Shown here: positions 25,673 through 35,149 of the stretch, one piece after another
Position numbering within the stretch: the stretch's first letter is position 1
Layout of the letters: each line of letters starts with the position of its first letter
Source: Polaromonas sp. C04
Lineage (GTDB): Bacteria > Pseudomonadota > Gammaproteobacteria > Burkholderiales > Burkholderiaceae_C
DNA length: 64,000 bases
Direction: 5' to 3'
Assembly: GCF_002002705.1 (NCBI RefSeq)
Contig: NZ_MUNS01000031.1
Location: 219,419 to 283,418, forward strand
The notes under the pieces: generated by a model
What the model was told of the DNA's origin: nothing
Seen by the model: the letters and a program-made list of their open reading frames with translations, nothing else
Database searches by the model: none
Position numbers and translations under genes: made by a program

Positions 25673-25972
25673 GCCGCCCCGCAATCAGCCCATTCCACAT
25701 TCATCGCGGACAGTTGGGATACGATTGCCACTGTCACTCAGGACACCAGCGCAGGGTGTCCGCCATCAATGGAATGCGCACAAAGCTTTCAAAAAGTTGG
25801 TTGGACATTGATATAGGCCCTGTGTTTAGCCTTTTTTGCTGTCGCCAGGAATCTGTCCTGGCGAAGCCGCCGGGGCTCCGGTTTGCGCAAAAGAGTGACG
25901 CCCCAGCAAGAAAGGCCCGCGAGGGGCCAGTCCTGCGGGCGGTTCGGGGGGAATCCGAACCTTCAAGGCGCT
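25673..25972. other. Intergenic stretch with a hairpin and repeat copy B
   Basis: About 300 bases between istB and the convergent 453-residue gene. It holds the inverted repeat GCCAGGAATCTGTCCTGGC near 25845 and the structured repeat at 25905-25958. The stretch just before that (GGCCCTGTGTTTAGCCTTTTTTGC) is T-rich and could act as terminator for rightward transcription. No gene seen. Confidence 0.4.
25905..25958. repeat. 54-bp structured direct repeat, copy B
   Basis: Second copy of the repeat at 23943-23996 (5 mismatches). Here both hairpins are good: GGCCC-GCGAG-GGGCC, and GGTTCGG-GGGGAAT-CCGAACC completed just after 25958. It lies at the 3' side of the 453-residue gene on the other strand and may serve as its terminator. 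Confidence 0.75.
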
Positions 25973-27334
25973 CTACGATGCATTGGCCCAATCGTGCTCA
26001 TCCACTGCATCGCAGCTATGGCAAACCAGGCGCTCCCCATCGGCAGCACCAATCGTCTCGACCAGCGCCCACACGGCCGCGTCGCCGGACAAGTGGCGGC
26101 CCGGCAGGCGTGCTTCGGGATGCGTGCTTCCGACGGCGGCGCTCTTGCCGGTGAAATCCGAAGGCCAGGCGACTTCGCGGGTCACGATACGGCCGTTCCT
26201 GAGGTTTTCCAGTGCCAGCGGGCAGACCCCCTTTTCGGCCCAGATTCGGTACGCCTGCTGAAACCGCTCGTCCGTCACGTCCATCGCAACCACGCACACC
26301 TGGGAGCCGACTTGCAGCACCAGCACATAGCACGACTTGTTACTGTCCGCACGCAAGGCCACCTGCTCGACCCGTGCGCCGAGTGGCTCAGATTCCAGGG
26401 CATCATGGAATTCCCGTACCACCGTATTTTTCAGGTACAGGCGGTCGTCGTCTCTCTGAGCGCCCTCCAGGAAGTGGGTGACCTTCCTCAGCCGACCGAT
26501 GGCAGCAGCTTCGATGCCACACCATCGGATGCGGGGCATCCGATGCATGACATGCGCGGGCAACGCCTGGCGCACAGCGCCCTGGCCCTGCGTTGGCGAA
26601 TACACCGTCACGATGTGGTTACCGCCGGCGGGCGGGCCCTCGGGGTCGTGACCGGTTTCCTCCACCGCCCGCGTGCGCTCCTGGAGATATTTCCAGGCAT
26701 ACATCCGCATGGGCCGCTGAAACGAGCTCCCCTCGCACCCTTGCAGGCCGAGAATCATGTTCTCGCCCATGGGGATGCCCCGCAAATGCAACGCTCCGGC
26801 GCAGTCGAACACCAGCAAAACGCAGCCCTGCCTGCACGCCCGGGACAAGGAGGTGCCCTCCTGGGTGAAACACAGGGACGGCGGGCTGGTACCGTCCTGT
26901 GAATACCCCTGCGACAGCTGGGTTTGCGTGACCAGTCCCAGGAAGACGGCATTCCTCCAGGGGTCCCCGGTCAAGTTCCCAAAGCAATCCAAGGTCGCAG
27001 TCAGCAACTCGGCAATGGCGTGTTTCATCTGCGCTGGCAGAGTGAAGTACCAGACCACATAGTCGCTCAAACAGGGCGGAATGAGCCCCGGCAGGTCGCG
27101 GCCCGACAGCGCAAACAAGGCCAGGCCGCCGGATTGTGCAGCCGCCTGGTCTCGCATGTCACCCACCAGCGCCGGCAAGAAGGCTCCGTGCTCGGGGGGC
27201 ACGCCAGCAGGCAGTCCGGCACTTTGGAGTGCGCGATTGAGCGCCTCCTGCGAGACCTCGGGGCGAAAACCGCTGTCGTTTTCGGGTCGCGAGTCAAGCA
27301 AGGATTGGAGGGGGTTGTTGGGAAAATTAGACAT
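25973..27334 (-). CDS. Hypothetical protein, 453 residues, Cys-rich
   Basis: An intact frame starting at ATG 27334 with a good AGGAGA 4 bases upstream. The N-terminal about 45 residues are polar (MSNFPNNPLQSLLDSRPEND). The rest is soluble-looking with about a dozen Cys, short hydrophobic strands (GCVLLVFDCAGALHLRGI, CYVLVLQVGSQVCVVAMDV) and no signal peptide or membrane helix. No family is recognised and no catalytic motif is obvious. It stands alone, flanked by repeat copy B downstream and IS remnants upstream. The placement suggests cargo of a mobile region. Confidence 0.65.
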   Translation of the reverse strand: MSNFPNNPLQSLLDSRPENDSGFRPEVSQEALNRALQSAGLPAGVPPEHGAFLPALVGDMRDQAAAQSGGLALFALSGRDLPGLIPPCLSDYVVWYFTLPAQMKHAIAELLTATLDCFGNLTGDPWRNAVFLGLVTQTQLSQGYSQDGTSPPSLCFTQEGTSLSRACRQGCVLLVFDCAGALHLRGIPMGENMILGLQGCEGSSFQRPMRMYAWKYLQERTRAVEETGHDPEGPPAGGNHIVTVYSPTQGQGAVRQALPAHVMHRMPRIRWCGIEAAAIGRLRKVTHFLEGAQRDDDRLYLKNTVVREFHDALESEPLGARVEQVALRADSNKSCYVLVLQVGSQVCVVAMDVTDERFQQAYRIWAEKGVCPLALENLRNGRIVTREVAWPSDFTGKSAAVGSTHPEARLPGRHLSGDAAVWALVETIGAADGERLVCHSCDAVDEHDWANAS

Positions 27335-27452
27335 GGGTCTCCTGCAAATGAGTTGGTGGAAATCCGTCTAGCCAGATGTTTTATTCCTTTTGAAGGTGGC
27401 CCTGGGCCGCCCCGGGGCTTGAGGTGGCTCCAAGCCTCGAGAAGATGGAACG

Positions 27453-27575
27453 ATGGGGAAGCCAAACCAGCTCTCACCCGAGGTGAGCGAACGCACCTTC
27501 CGTATGGTGGTTGAGTACCGTGGCGAACACCCGTCCCAACGGGCCGACGTTTCGTCGCAAGACTCACACAACTGA
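27453..27575 (+). pseudogene. IS3-family orfA, N-terminal fragment
   Basis: Forty residues beginning MGKPNQLSPEVSERTFRMVV, then EYRGEHPSQRADV, match the N-terminus of IS3-group OrfA helix-turn-helix proteins (usual form: LSPEVRERAVRMV...HPSQWAA). The frame then ends in SSQDSHN and stop; no further OrfA or OrfB sequence follows. Confidence 0.65.
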
Positions 27576-27823
27576 TGACCGAGGTCCTTGACAAGGGGCT
27601 CGCTCTTTACTCGACGCTCCATCGGCCTCTCGTTGTATTAGCGCGGTGGGCCCTTGGGGGCTTGCCTTCGTATCAGACTCAGCACCCGCGCCGCCAGTCT
27701 CGCGCCCTCCCCCGGCTGGACGACCAAGCTCGTTCAGCGTCCCTCACACGTCAACCACGCACGCCCACTGGAATGCCGGATTCTCAAAGACCAAGTCCGC
27801 AGCGCGCGGGGCTGAGTGCATGT

Positions 27824-27985
27824 CACGCACATACCCGCGTGGATTTCGTCACCAGCGCCGCCAAGGCGGGTGTGCCTACCTGGGCCATCCAACGCCAAAC
27901 TGGCCACAAGTCCGAGCACATGGTACGGTGCTACATCAGAGGCCTCGGGCTGTTCGAGCAGAACGCGCTCAAGTCGGTTCTGTAG
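27824..27985 (+). pseudogene. Tyrosine recombinase/integrase, C-terminal fragment
   Basis: About 53 residues reading TRVDFVTSAAKAGVPTWAIQ, then RQTGHKSEHMVRCYIRGLGL, then FEQNALKSVL and stop. This is the C-terminal catalytic end of tyrosine recombinases: GH of QTGHKS, then the active-site Tyr in VRCYIR. The RxxR box just upstream (usually HSLRAGF) is altered to HAHTRVDF. The rest of the enzyme is absent, so the site is a relic of an integrated element. Confidence 0.75.
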
Positions 27986-28413
27986 CCCCTCCATCACCAA
28001 CACTTCCACAGGCCCACATTGGGCCCCGTGGGGGGTCGGCACACAGCCCGTAAAGGCTTTCAACAATGAAACTCCCACCTATCGCCCCAGCTGGCAGGCT
28101 TGGCAATGCCACGGCCATCGGTGCCGCCGGCACCCGCACCGTTTGGACCCTTGCCGGTATCTTGAGCCACTTCGTACCGGCCCGTTCACTCCAGCGTGTC
28201 GGTGCGCAGTAGTTGGGTCGTCTTCAGTGCCCCTTGGCTTGGCTGCAGGTGTTTCGGCACGGCGCGTTCAAGGCCATCTCGGCATTTCCCGGCCATCACG
28301 TCGCCCAAGTCGTAGTCGGCATTCAATGGACCGGCGAGTTCTTGATTTTCTCAAGCCCTGGCCCCATGGGCGCAGACCCGTGGCCCGACTAGAATCTGCT
28401 TGAAGCGTCGCTG
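27986..28413. other. Intergenic stretch, no gene seen
   Basis: 428 bases between the integrase relic and the next hypothetical gene. No coding frame with recognisable content and no clear control site was found. Confidence 0.3.
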
Positions 28414-29286
28414 ATGGAGCAGGCCGGGCCGCTTGGCAGCGCCGACCAGCGGCTGCTGCGCCAGCATCTGGACCGGCAGTGGGCTCGGGCTTTGCAAGCC
28501 ACGCACGGGGCTCCCCGTCTCAAAGCCCTGCTGACCCGCTGGCAGGCGCGCGGCATCCACCTGGCGATGGCCCAGATCCTGGCGGCACACGCCGTCTACG
28601 CCGATCCGCACGCTGTCCACTTGCTGCGCTCAGCCGGTTCGCGTTCCATCGCGGTTTACAACTGGCTGTGCGCGACCAAGATTTACCGAGTCACCCGCTG
28701 CGCAGCGCTGCGTCTCGAGCCCGCCTGGATGGCACACGCCGTATGTCATCGCGGAGCGTGCACCGACCGCCTGCTGGAGGCCATCGATCTGCGCGAGCCA
28801 CTGCGCGCCATGATCAGGCAAGGGTTTGGTTTAAGCCATGGCGAGATTCGCTACCTGAACCGGGTCGTGGGGGCACGAGAAATCAGTGCCGAGCGCTTTG
28901 AGATCTTGATACGGCACGTCGTACCATTGCCGCCGCAGGCTCGACCCACTACGTTCAATGGCGTGGTGGCGCTGGCCGAAATGTACAACCAGCTTATGCG
29001 CGATTCTGCGCATTCCACTGATGTCGGACAGGAGATTGCGGTGTTCGTCTCGCTTGTGAGCGCAGACCAGGCAGTGTTCGTCGGCCCCTCCGATATGGGC
29101 CCCGGGTGGGGCTACAGCATTAAAGCGTTCGACCGCAAAGACGTACTTCAGCCGGAAATCGTCATTAACGCCGACACCTCCATCGGCAAGGGCATGCGGC
29201 CGACCTACGACCTGATGTGCCAGGCCGCAGGCTACGACGGCTCAACGAACTACGGCAAGGACGGCGAATGGCGAGCAAGTCAATAG
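28414..29286 (+). CDS. Hypothetical protein, 290 residues
   Basis: An uninterrupted frame from ATG 28414 (MEQAGPLGSADQRLLRQHLD). The N-terminal half is Arg- and Ala-rich and helical-looking (ALLTRWQARGIHLAMAQILA). The C-terminal half has VGQEIAVFVSLVSADQAVFV and ends TNYGKDGEWRASQ. No signal peptide, membrane helix or catalytic motif is recognised. Upstream ribosome-binding site is weak. Codon composition looks coding, but the gene could be part of a larger damaged one, as it is surrounded by relics. Confidence 0.5.
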   Translation: MEQAGPLGSADQRLLRQHLDRQWARALQATHGAPRLKALLTRWQARGIHLAMAQILAAHAVYADPHAVHLLRSAGSRSIAVYNWLCATKIYRVTRCAALRLEPAWMAHAVCHRGACTDRLLEAIDLREPLRAMIRQGFGLSHGEIRYLNRVVGAREISAERFEILIRHVVPLPPQARPTTFNGVVALAEMYNQLMRDSAHSTDVGQEIAVFVSLVSADQAVFVGPSDMGPGWGYSIKAFDRKDVLQPEIVINADTSIGKGMRPTYDLMCQAAGYDGSTNYGKDGEWRASQ

Positions 29287-29592
29287 GCGCGGTGGCCGGA
29301 CTACAAATCTGCGGGAAACCGGGTTAGCGAAGTAATCGGCCTACTGCCGCAAATCGCGCCGAAGAAGCACGTGTTGTCGTGTTTGTGGCAAGGTGGAATG
29401 CGGTGCTGCGGAAGACCGATGTAGCAATGGTGCAAATTGCCCGCGGGTTAGCGTGGTCCTGGGTGACGTCATCGACATTGGTGAATCGGCTTGGTGGTTC
29501 GCAGCCGCCACGCCGATATCCCGTTTGAGAGAGTGAGCAAGACGACGTACCCGATGCGGCACCACATTCCAAGTGCAATGATGGAGCAAACC
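29287..29592. other. Intergenic stretch before IS110 relic
   Basis: 306 bases without a credible gene. It may include the 5' flank of the degenerate IS110-type element that follows. Confidence 0.3.
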
Positions 29593-29739
29593 ATGGTGCA
29601 ACGCAATCGCAAAATTCCCCTCAAACCGACCAAGTCCCGAGCCGCCCTCACGATCACCCACCCCAACGCCGCCGGCATCTACATCGGCAGTGCATCCCAC
29701 TTCTGTGCCGTGCCTCCAGACCGCGACGACCAGCCGGTT
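29593..29739 (+). pseudogene. IS110-family transposase, N-terminal fragment
   Basis: Forty-nine residues from ATG 29593, including HPNAAGIYIGSASHFCAVPP and DRDDQPV, match the start of IS110/IS1111 DEDD transposases, where the usual motif is AAGxDIGS. Here the first catalytic Asp is Tyr (GIYIGS). Homology stops at 29739, where RidA-like sequence begins in another frame. Confidence 0.75.
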
Positions 29740-29740
29740 G

Positions 29741-29921
29741 ACGCAAGTGGGCAGCGACAAATCCCGCTTGCTAACGGCACAAAACTGGCTGCGCGATATC
29801 GATCGCGACTTTGCGGGCATGAACGCCGCCTGGGGAGAATGGGTCGATCCCAAGGCGGTCCCCACCCGGGCCACTTGCGAAGCCCGCCTGCAGGTGAGCG
29901 TCGCAGTGATTGCAGCGGACT
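29741..29921 (+). pseudogene. RidA (YjgF) family protein, C-terminal fragment
   Basis: In a frame different from the IS110 piece, the sequence reads TQVGSDKSRLLTAQNWLRDI, then DRDFAGMNAAWGEWVDPKAV, then PTRATCEARL. This is the C-terminal half of RidA-type enamine/imine deaminases, with the active-site Arg in PTRATCEAR. The start is missing and the end departs from the family after VIAAD. It is a relic joined to IS110 sequence at about 29740. Confidence 0.7.
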
Positions 29922-30198
29922 TCATTCCGAAGTATGGCAGCCTGGATGAGGTCCAGGAGGCGCCACTGAATGGCTCTGGATCCACAAAAACGAACGGCTC
30001 CATAAATCTTCGGGTGGATTGACTCCCGTTCAGAAACGAAGCCCCCTTCCGTTAACACATTCTACCGAAACCTACTCCTGAAAATGGGGGACTACCGCGC
30101 CCTTGCTCGGTCTGGATTGACAGAGCAAGACGGGCTGCTTGAAAAAACGGACCTTCTCAGGCCCATCCAGGTTCAGACCGATTCAGGCCTGGGCCGAT

Positions 30199-31398
30199 TC
30201 ATTCCGGCTTTGCCTCTGCAGGCATGATTCTTACGGCGGAATACAGCGCAGCCGACGCCATAAGGTACAAAAGAACGGTCATCGAAAAGGCACGCACCGA
30301 GACCTCGAGTGCAGCACCCAGGACAATTGGAAGAATGACACCGGTCAGCCGGGTGGACATCACCACGCTTGCAAAGCCATACGCCCGCGTTTCCAGCGTT
30401 GTGCCAAAATATGCGTGGACATTACCCAGCACGATCCCGATCCCCAGGGCAGCCCCGTGAATGGAAAAAAGCACGATTGCGGTCAGGGGGTCCGTCATGA
30501 AGGGTGCGGCGACCAGGGTCAGGGCACCGACCCAGGCGGATGCGACCCAGTATTTTGATAGCGAATCCCTGGAAAAAATCGTACCAACCAGGATCACAGA
30601 GGAAATGGACACCACTTCTCTGACCGTCAGGGCAGATCCCACCGAGCCCTCCAGGCCATTGGCGCTCATCACGGTCGGGAAAAAAGCATACCCGGCAACC
30701 AGATAGGCTTGAACGCTCGCGCTGGCATAAATGGACTTCTTGACTCCATTCGATATGCTGCCCCTGATCGAGGCAAATTGCTGCCTGGCGTTCGCCGAAT
30801 TTCCAGAAGGCTGGACCAGCACAAGCGGCAGGCTGCGGGTCAGGAAAATCATCATGATGCTGATGAGCAGGGCAACGCACGCCCCCATCCAGAGTTCGTT
30901 GGTATAAAACAGGTATCCAATGAACAGAGAGGCGGCGAAGGCGCCGATTCTCTGCACGATAGCGTTCACCACCTGAACGGGAACCTGGGCGCCTTTTGCC
31001 TGTGTGGCAATCCCTCCCAGAAGGGGCGCGATCAGACAGGAAAACCCGAAGGCCGCCACGGCGGTCGCCACCACCAGCAGCAAAATGTTCATGCGCGTGT
31101 TCACGCCGACCGCGGACGCGTAAAGCAGGCAGCAGGAGATTGAGAGGCACAATGTGCCGCTTAGAATGATGAAGCGGGTACCCCGCTGACGCGCAATGTG
31201 CGCCAGCGGAAGATCGGTAAAGAGCCCGAGCCCCGTCAGCACCGCCGTCAACAAGCCAACATGCAAAGAGCTCAGACCATTGCTCATCCCGATGATCGGC
31301 GTCAATGAGAGCATCAGGGTATAGAGGCCGAAGCAGCCCATCGACAATGTCAGATAAGTGCCTATGACTCGGTGCCTGGCCAGATCGCTCATCCGCAT
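30199..31398 (-). CDS. MFS transporter
   Basis: A 399-residue inner-membrane protein with about 12 hydrophobic segments (for example GCFGLYTLMLSLTPIIGM, MNILLLVVATAVAAFGFSCL, AIVLFSIHGAALGIGIVLG) and a basic loop after the third helix (HIARQRGTR). It belongs to the major facilitator superfamily; substrate unknown. GAGG lies 7 bases before ATG 31398. It is the last gene of the leftward amidohydrolase/Dpp unit, 82 bases after the amidohydrolase stop, so it may export a product or import a related compound. Confidence 0.88.
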   Translation of the reverse strand: MRMSDLARHRVIGTYLTLSMGCFGLYTLMLSLTPIIGMSNGLSSLHVGLLTAVLTGLGLFTDLPLAHIARQRGTRFIILSGTLCLSISCCLLYASAVGVNTRMNILLLVVATAVAAFGFSCLIAPLLGGIATQAKGAQVPVQVVNAIVQRIGAFAASLFIGYLFYTNELWMGACVALLISIMMIFLTRSLPLVLVQPSGNSANARQQFASIRGSISNGVKKSIYASASVQAYLVAGYAFFPTVMSANGLEGSVGSALTVREVVSISSVILVGTIFSRDSLSKYWVASAWVGALTLVAAPFMTDPLTAIVLFSIHGAALGIGIVLGNVHAYFGTTLETRAYGFASVVMSTRLTGVILPIVLGAALEVSVRAFSMTVLLYLMASAALYSAVRIMPAEAKPE

Positions 31399-31480
31399 GT
31401 AAAACCTCGTTGAGTTCGGGCCGCATCACGCAAGGCCACGACTTGCATGGCTGATGCTTGAAACCGGACCCTGTCGCGCA

Positions 31481-32863
31481 TCAAAGGGCGGTTTCCGGAA
31501 GCACGCCCTGCCTGGCCCCGATCTCCCAAATCTTGCGGGCTGCTTTTGCTGCGTCACGGATGATCTCGCCTTCATTCGCTGTCAACAGCTCTCCATTGCG
31601 CACCACGGGTTTGCCATGCACCATGATCAGGACAATGTCTGCTGCCGACCCCTTCCAGATGAGATTCTTGACAGGATCCCACACCGGCTGCAGATGGGGC
31701 TTGAAGAGGTCGAAGACCAGCAGATCCGCCTTGGCGCCCGCGGCAAGCCTGCCCAGATCGGGGCGGTTCAGCGCGTCAGCGCCTGCGAGTGTCCCGGCAG
31801 CCATGAGCTGGTGGGCCGATGCCACATGACCTTTATTGAAATGAAGTTTGGAAAAAAAGCCGGCGGTGCGCAATTCATTGACGAAATTCATGCCATGAGA
31901 GTCGGTGCCGATGCCGGTGCGCACGCCCGCATCCGCAAACCGCGCGTACGGAACATTGATGCCCGCACGTGCAAAGCTGATCACGCAATTCGCCACATGG
32001 GTGCCGGTACGCGCCAGAACTGCCAGCTCATCATCGGTGACATGCACGCAATGCGCCAGGGTAACGTCGTCCCCGAGCATGCCGCAGTCCTGCGCATACG
32101 CCACGGGCTCCTTCCCATACCGACGCCACAGAAGCGCGACTTCTTCTGGTGTCTGCGCCAGGTGCGTGGTGATCACGCATCCCAGCTGATCGGCCGTTTT
32201 GCGGATTTCTCGCAGCAAGTCCGGCTCGCAGGTGTCCATGGCGTGGGGACCCAGCGCCACCTGGATCCGCCCATCCCGACCTTCATCATGGGCGTGAAAG
32301 AGTTCCACCGAACGGGCCAGCTGCCCCAGCCCGTCTCCACCATACGCATAGTCGATGTCGCCTTTGGCATTGAACCCGACTTTTGTCGCGGACAGGATGT
32401 TGGGGGCGCCCACGACCCGATTCCCAAGCTCACGGGCCATGTCGAAAAAGACTTCCTGCCCGTGGTGCCACATGTCCATCACGGTCGTGCACCCACCCTT
32501 GAGCACATCGATCAGGCCCAGCGCGATGACGCTGCGAAGCTCGGCAGCGGACAGCTCATCTGAAGCGATTTTCCCCAATGGCATCAGGATTTTGTAAATC
32601 AGCTCCGGTATCCAGGGGTCCAGCGTCAGGTCGTCTGGAATGCCCCTGAACAGGGCGCCATTGAGGCAATGTGAATGGATATTGACGAATCCGGGTGTCA
32701 CCAGACCATGCTCATACCGCAGAACATCGTCGGTGGCGGCGGGCGCATCTTGCGTGACCGCCTCGATGTTTGAACCCTCGATGTAGACATAGTGATCCTG
32801 GAGCAGACTCTGACGCTCTCCGTCCATTCCCAATACATACTTTGCTGCAATCACCTGTGCCAT
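31481..32863 (-). CDS. Amidohydrolase-family metal-dependent hydrolase/deaminase (TRZ/ATZ type), copy A
   Basis: A 460-residue amidohydrolase-superfamily enzyme of the cytosine deaminase/chlorohydrolase branch. The metal ligands are visible: His-x-His in VNIHSHCLNG (about residue 64), His in ITTHLAQTPEE, His in LAHCVHVTDD, and Asp in GTDSHGMNF. The C-terminal GRLAAGAKADLLVFDL is typical. Such enzymes hydrolyse C-N or C-Cl bonds of N-heterocycles, ureas, guanidines or related amines. The start overlaps the end of the ABC ATPase by 13 bases. The substrate is presumably what the adjacent importer brings in. Confidence 0.9.
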   Translation of the reverse strand: MAQVIAAKYVLGMDGERQSLLQDHYVYIEGSNIEAVTQDAPAATDDVLRYEHGLVTPGFVNIHSHCLNGALFRGIPDDLTLDPWIPELIYKILMPLGKIASDELSAAELRSVIALGLIDVLKGGCTTVMDMWHHGQEVFFDMARELGNRVVGAPNILSATKVGFNAKGDIDYAYGGDGLGQLARSVELFHAHDEGRDGRIQVALGPHAMDTCEPDLLREIRKTADQLGCVITTHLAQTPEEVALLWRRYGKEPVAYAQDCGMLGDDVTLAHCVHVTDDELAVLARTGTHVANCVISFARAGINVPYARFADAGVRTGIGTDSHGMNFVNELRTAGFFSKLHFNKGHVASAHQLMAAGTLAGADALNRPDLGRLAAGAKADLLVFDLFKPHLQPVWDPVKNLIWKGSAADIVLIMVHGKPVVRNGELLTANEGEIIRDAAKAARKIWEIGARQGVLPETAL

Positions 32864-33924
32864 GCCAGCCTCCTTTCAGGGACGGGTCTTGCGACCACCC
32901 GTGGCCGTACCAGACCCGCGTATTCATCGGGTCCGCAGGGAAAATGGCATGCGGTCGCGTGGCCATGTGCATCCACGTTGAGCTCGGGCATTTGCTGTGC
33001 ACAGATGGACTGTGCTTTCCAGCACCTTGTACGGAATGGACACCCTGATGGCGGATTGGCTGGATTGGGGATATCACCGCTCAGAATGATGCGGTCATTA
33101 CCCCGCCTTTTGACGGGGTCCATGCTTGGAACCGCAGACATGAGCGCCAGCGTGTAGGGGTGGGACGGCTTGCCCAGAACCTCCAGGACCGGGCCGGACT
33201 CCATGACTTTGCCCAGATACATCACCATCACGTGATTGGCAACGGCCCGTACAACCGACAGATCGTGAGTGATGAAGATGGAAGTCAGCCTGCTTTCTTT
33301 CTGGATGGCCGCCAGCAATCGGATGATCTGCGCCTGCACCGAGACATCCAGAGCGGACACCGGCTCGTCAAAGACCACCAGCTTGGGGCGGATCGCCAGG
33401 GCGCGCCCAATGGCAATTCTCTGCTTTTGGCCGCCGGAAAATTCGTGTGGGTATCTGTCCACGTACTTCCTGGACAAGCCGACCGCCTCGAGCAACTCCA
33501 GCACCCGGGATCTGCATTCAGATTTCGATACCCCTTGCACCACCAGCGGTTCTGCCAGCAAATCCCCGATGCGCATGCGCGGACTCAAGGAACTGTTCGG
33601 GTTCTGAAACACGACCTGGATGTCGCGCCTGATCTCTCGCAGGCTCCTGCCGCCCAGGGCGGTGATGTCCTTGCCCTCGAACAGGATCTTGCCGCCTGTG
33701 GGGCGCAACAGCCGGGCCGTGGCATGGCCCATGGTGGTTTTTCCAGAACCCGATTCCCCGACAATCGCCAGCGTCTCGCCCTCGGCCATGCTCAGCGAGA
33801 CCCCGTCCACGGCCCGAACCCTGCCAATGACGTGACGCAAGACACCCCCGACGATCGGGAAATGCACTTCCAGCTTCTCGATGCGCAGAATTTCCCGCCT
33901 TTCCTGCTTCTCTTGCTTATTCAT
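32851..33924 (-). CDS. Oligopeptide-type ABC transporter ATP-binding protein (DppF/OppF type)
   Basis: A 357-residue ATPase: Walker A GESGSGKT (about residue 56), Q-loop [10 protein letters not shown], signature FSGGQKQR, Walker [13 protein letters not shown]. The C-terminal Cys-rich segment [14 protein letters not shown] is the oligo/dipeptide family tail that can bind an iron-sulfur cluster in relatives. The ATG overlaps the DppD-type stop (ATGA), so the two ATPases are made together. It energises the importer encoded at 33921-38651. Confidence 0.94.
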   Translation of the reverse strand: MNKQEKQERREILRIEKLEVHFPIVGGVLRHVIGRVRAVDGVSLSMAEGETLAIVGESGSGKTTMGHATARLLRPTGGKILFEGKDITALGGRSLREIRRDIQVVFQNPNSSLSPRMRIGDLLAEPLVVQGVSKSECRSRVLELLEAVGLSRKYVDRYPHEFSGGQKQRIAIGRALAIRPKLVVFDEPVSALDVSVQAQIIRLLAAIQKESRLTSIFITHDLSVVRAVANHVMVMYLGKVMESGPVLEVLGKPSHPYTLALMSAVPSMDPVKRRGNDRIILSGDIPNPANPPSGCPFRTRCWKAQSICAQQMPELNVDAHGHATACHFPCGPDEYAGLVRPRVVARPVPERRLAWHR

Positions 33925-35039
33925 CGACCGACCTCCACCGCGGTAGCCTGTGCCTCTTCGGCAGTTTCACCAGCCCGGGGGCTGTCTTGCCACTGGTCTT
34001 CAAACGCCTGATCGCCGAATAGGATCTCCCCGGCAAAATGACAGGCCACATGGCGGCCGTCGCTGATCTCGCGATAGTCGGGCTTCCTGGTGCGACAGAT
34101 ATCCCGCCGATACTTGCATCTGGGGTGAAAGTGGCAGCCGGATGGCATGTCCGCCGGGTTGGGTGCCTGGCCGGGAATGGGGTGGATGCCCTCGATGGTG
34201 GTATCCAGTGTCGGGGCGCTGTCAATCAGGCCATAGGTATACGGATGCAGCGGTTTGTCCAGCACGTCCGAGACGCTGCCGGACTCGATGACTTCTCCTG
34301 CATACATCACAATGACTTTGCTGGCCATCTGGGAAATCACCCCCAGATCGTGGCTGACGAGGATCAGGGAAGCGCCGGTTTCCTTCTGCGCCTTTTTCAT
34401 CAGATCAAGAACTTGCGCCTGTATGGTGACGTCCAGCGCAGTTGTAGGTTCGTCCGCGATGAGCAGCTTCGGATTGTTCGCGATCGCGATCGCAATCATG
34501 ATGCGTTGTCGCATGCCGCCCGACAGTTGATGCGGATATTGCCCCATGAGCCGTGCCGGATCCGCCATGTTCACCAGAGTCAGCAGCTCCAGCACGCGTT
34601 CGCGCACCTGCGCCTTGCCAAGGTTCGTATGATGGCAGAGCAGGGTCTCGGCGATTTGATCACCGATCTTCATGACGGGATTCAGAGACGATTGCGGGTC
34701 CTGGAAGATGTAGCCTATCTCCTTGCCGCGTATGTTTCTCAGGCAGGATCGCTCTTCTTTCAGCAAATCCCGACCTTCAAAGACCACTGTGCCGCCCGCT
34801 ATATGGGCCGGTGGTGATGGCAAAAGCCCAAGCGCGGCCAGCAGGGTCACGCTTTTGCCCGAACCGGACTCGCCAACAATGCCAAGCGTTTCGCCTTTGG
34901 ACACATCAAACGAAACCTTGTTGACTGCCAGCACGGCAGAATCTGCCTCTCCGAACTTTACGGACAGCTCCTTGATGGATAGCAAGGCTTGCTTGTCCGG
35001 TGCGTCCGGTCCTTCATGTTGCTTGATGTTCATTTTCAT
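33921..35039 (-). CDS. Oligopeptide-type ABC transporter ATP-binding protein (DppD type)
   Basis: A 372-residue ATPase with Walker A GESGSGKS, Q-loop YIFQDPQSSL, signature LSGGMRQR and Walker B LLIADEPTTALD, plus the C-terminal CHFHPRCKYRRDIC motif of the peptide-transporter ATPases. It is separated from the upstream permease by 110 bases in which the 11-mer ATTCAGAAAGT occurs twice (35128-35138 and 35148-35158). The partner DppF-type ATPase overlaps its stop. Confidence 0.94.
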   Translation of the reverse strand: MKMNIKQHEGPDAPDKQALLSIKELSVKFGEADSAVLAVNKVSFDVSKGETLGIVGESGSGKSVTLLAALGLLPSPPAHIAGGTVVFEGRDLLKEERSCLRNIRGKEIGYIFQDPQSSLNPVMKIGDQIAETLLCHHTNLGKAQVRERVLELLTLVNMADPARLMGQYPHQLSGGMRQRIMIAIAIANNPKLLIADEPTTALDVTIQAQVLDLMKKAQKETGASLILVSHDLGVISQMASKVIVMYAGEVIESGSVSDVLDKPLHPYTYGLIDSAPTLDTTIEGIHPIPGQAPNPADMPSGCHFHPRCKYRRDICRTRKPDYREISDGRHVACHFAGEILFGDQAFEDQWQDSPRAGETAEEAQATAVEVGR

Positions 35040-35149
35040 TTTGTCTCACTCGTTCCCCAGCTGTGCTTTCGAATTCCGCGGTCCTGAAGTCCGGCAATTG
35101 CTTCAGGGTTCAGGGAATCGCTTCAGCATTCAGAAAGTTCTTCACGGAT

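Noticed and set aside
23943..25958. CRISPR array or integron attC sites
   Set aside because: Only two copies, about 2 kb apart, with no spacers; the core RYYYAAC/GTTRRRY pair of attC sites was not found.
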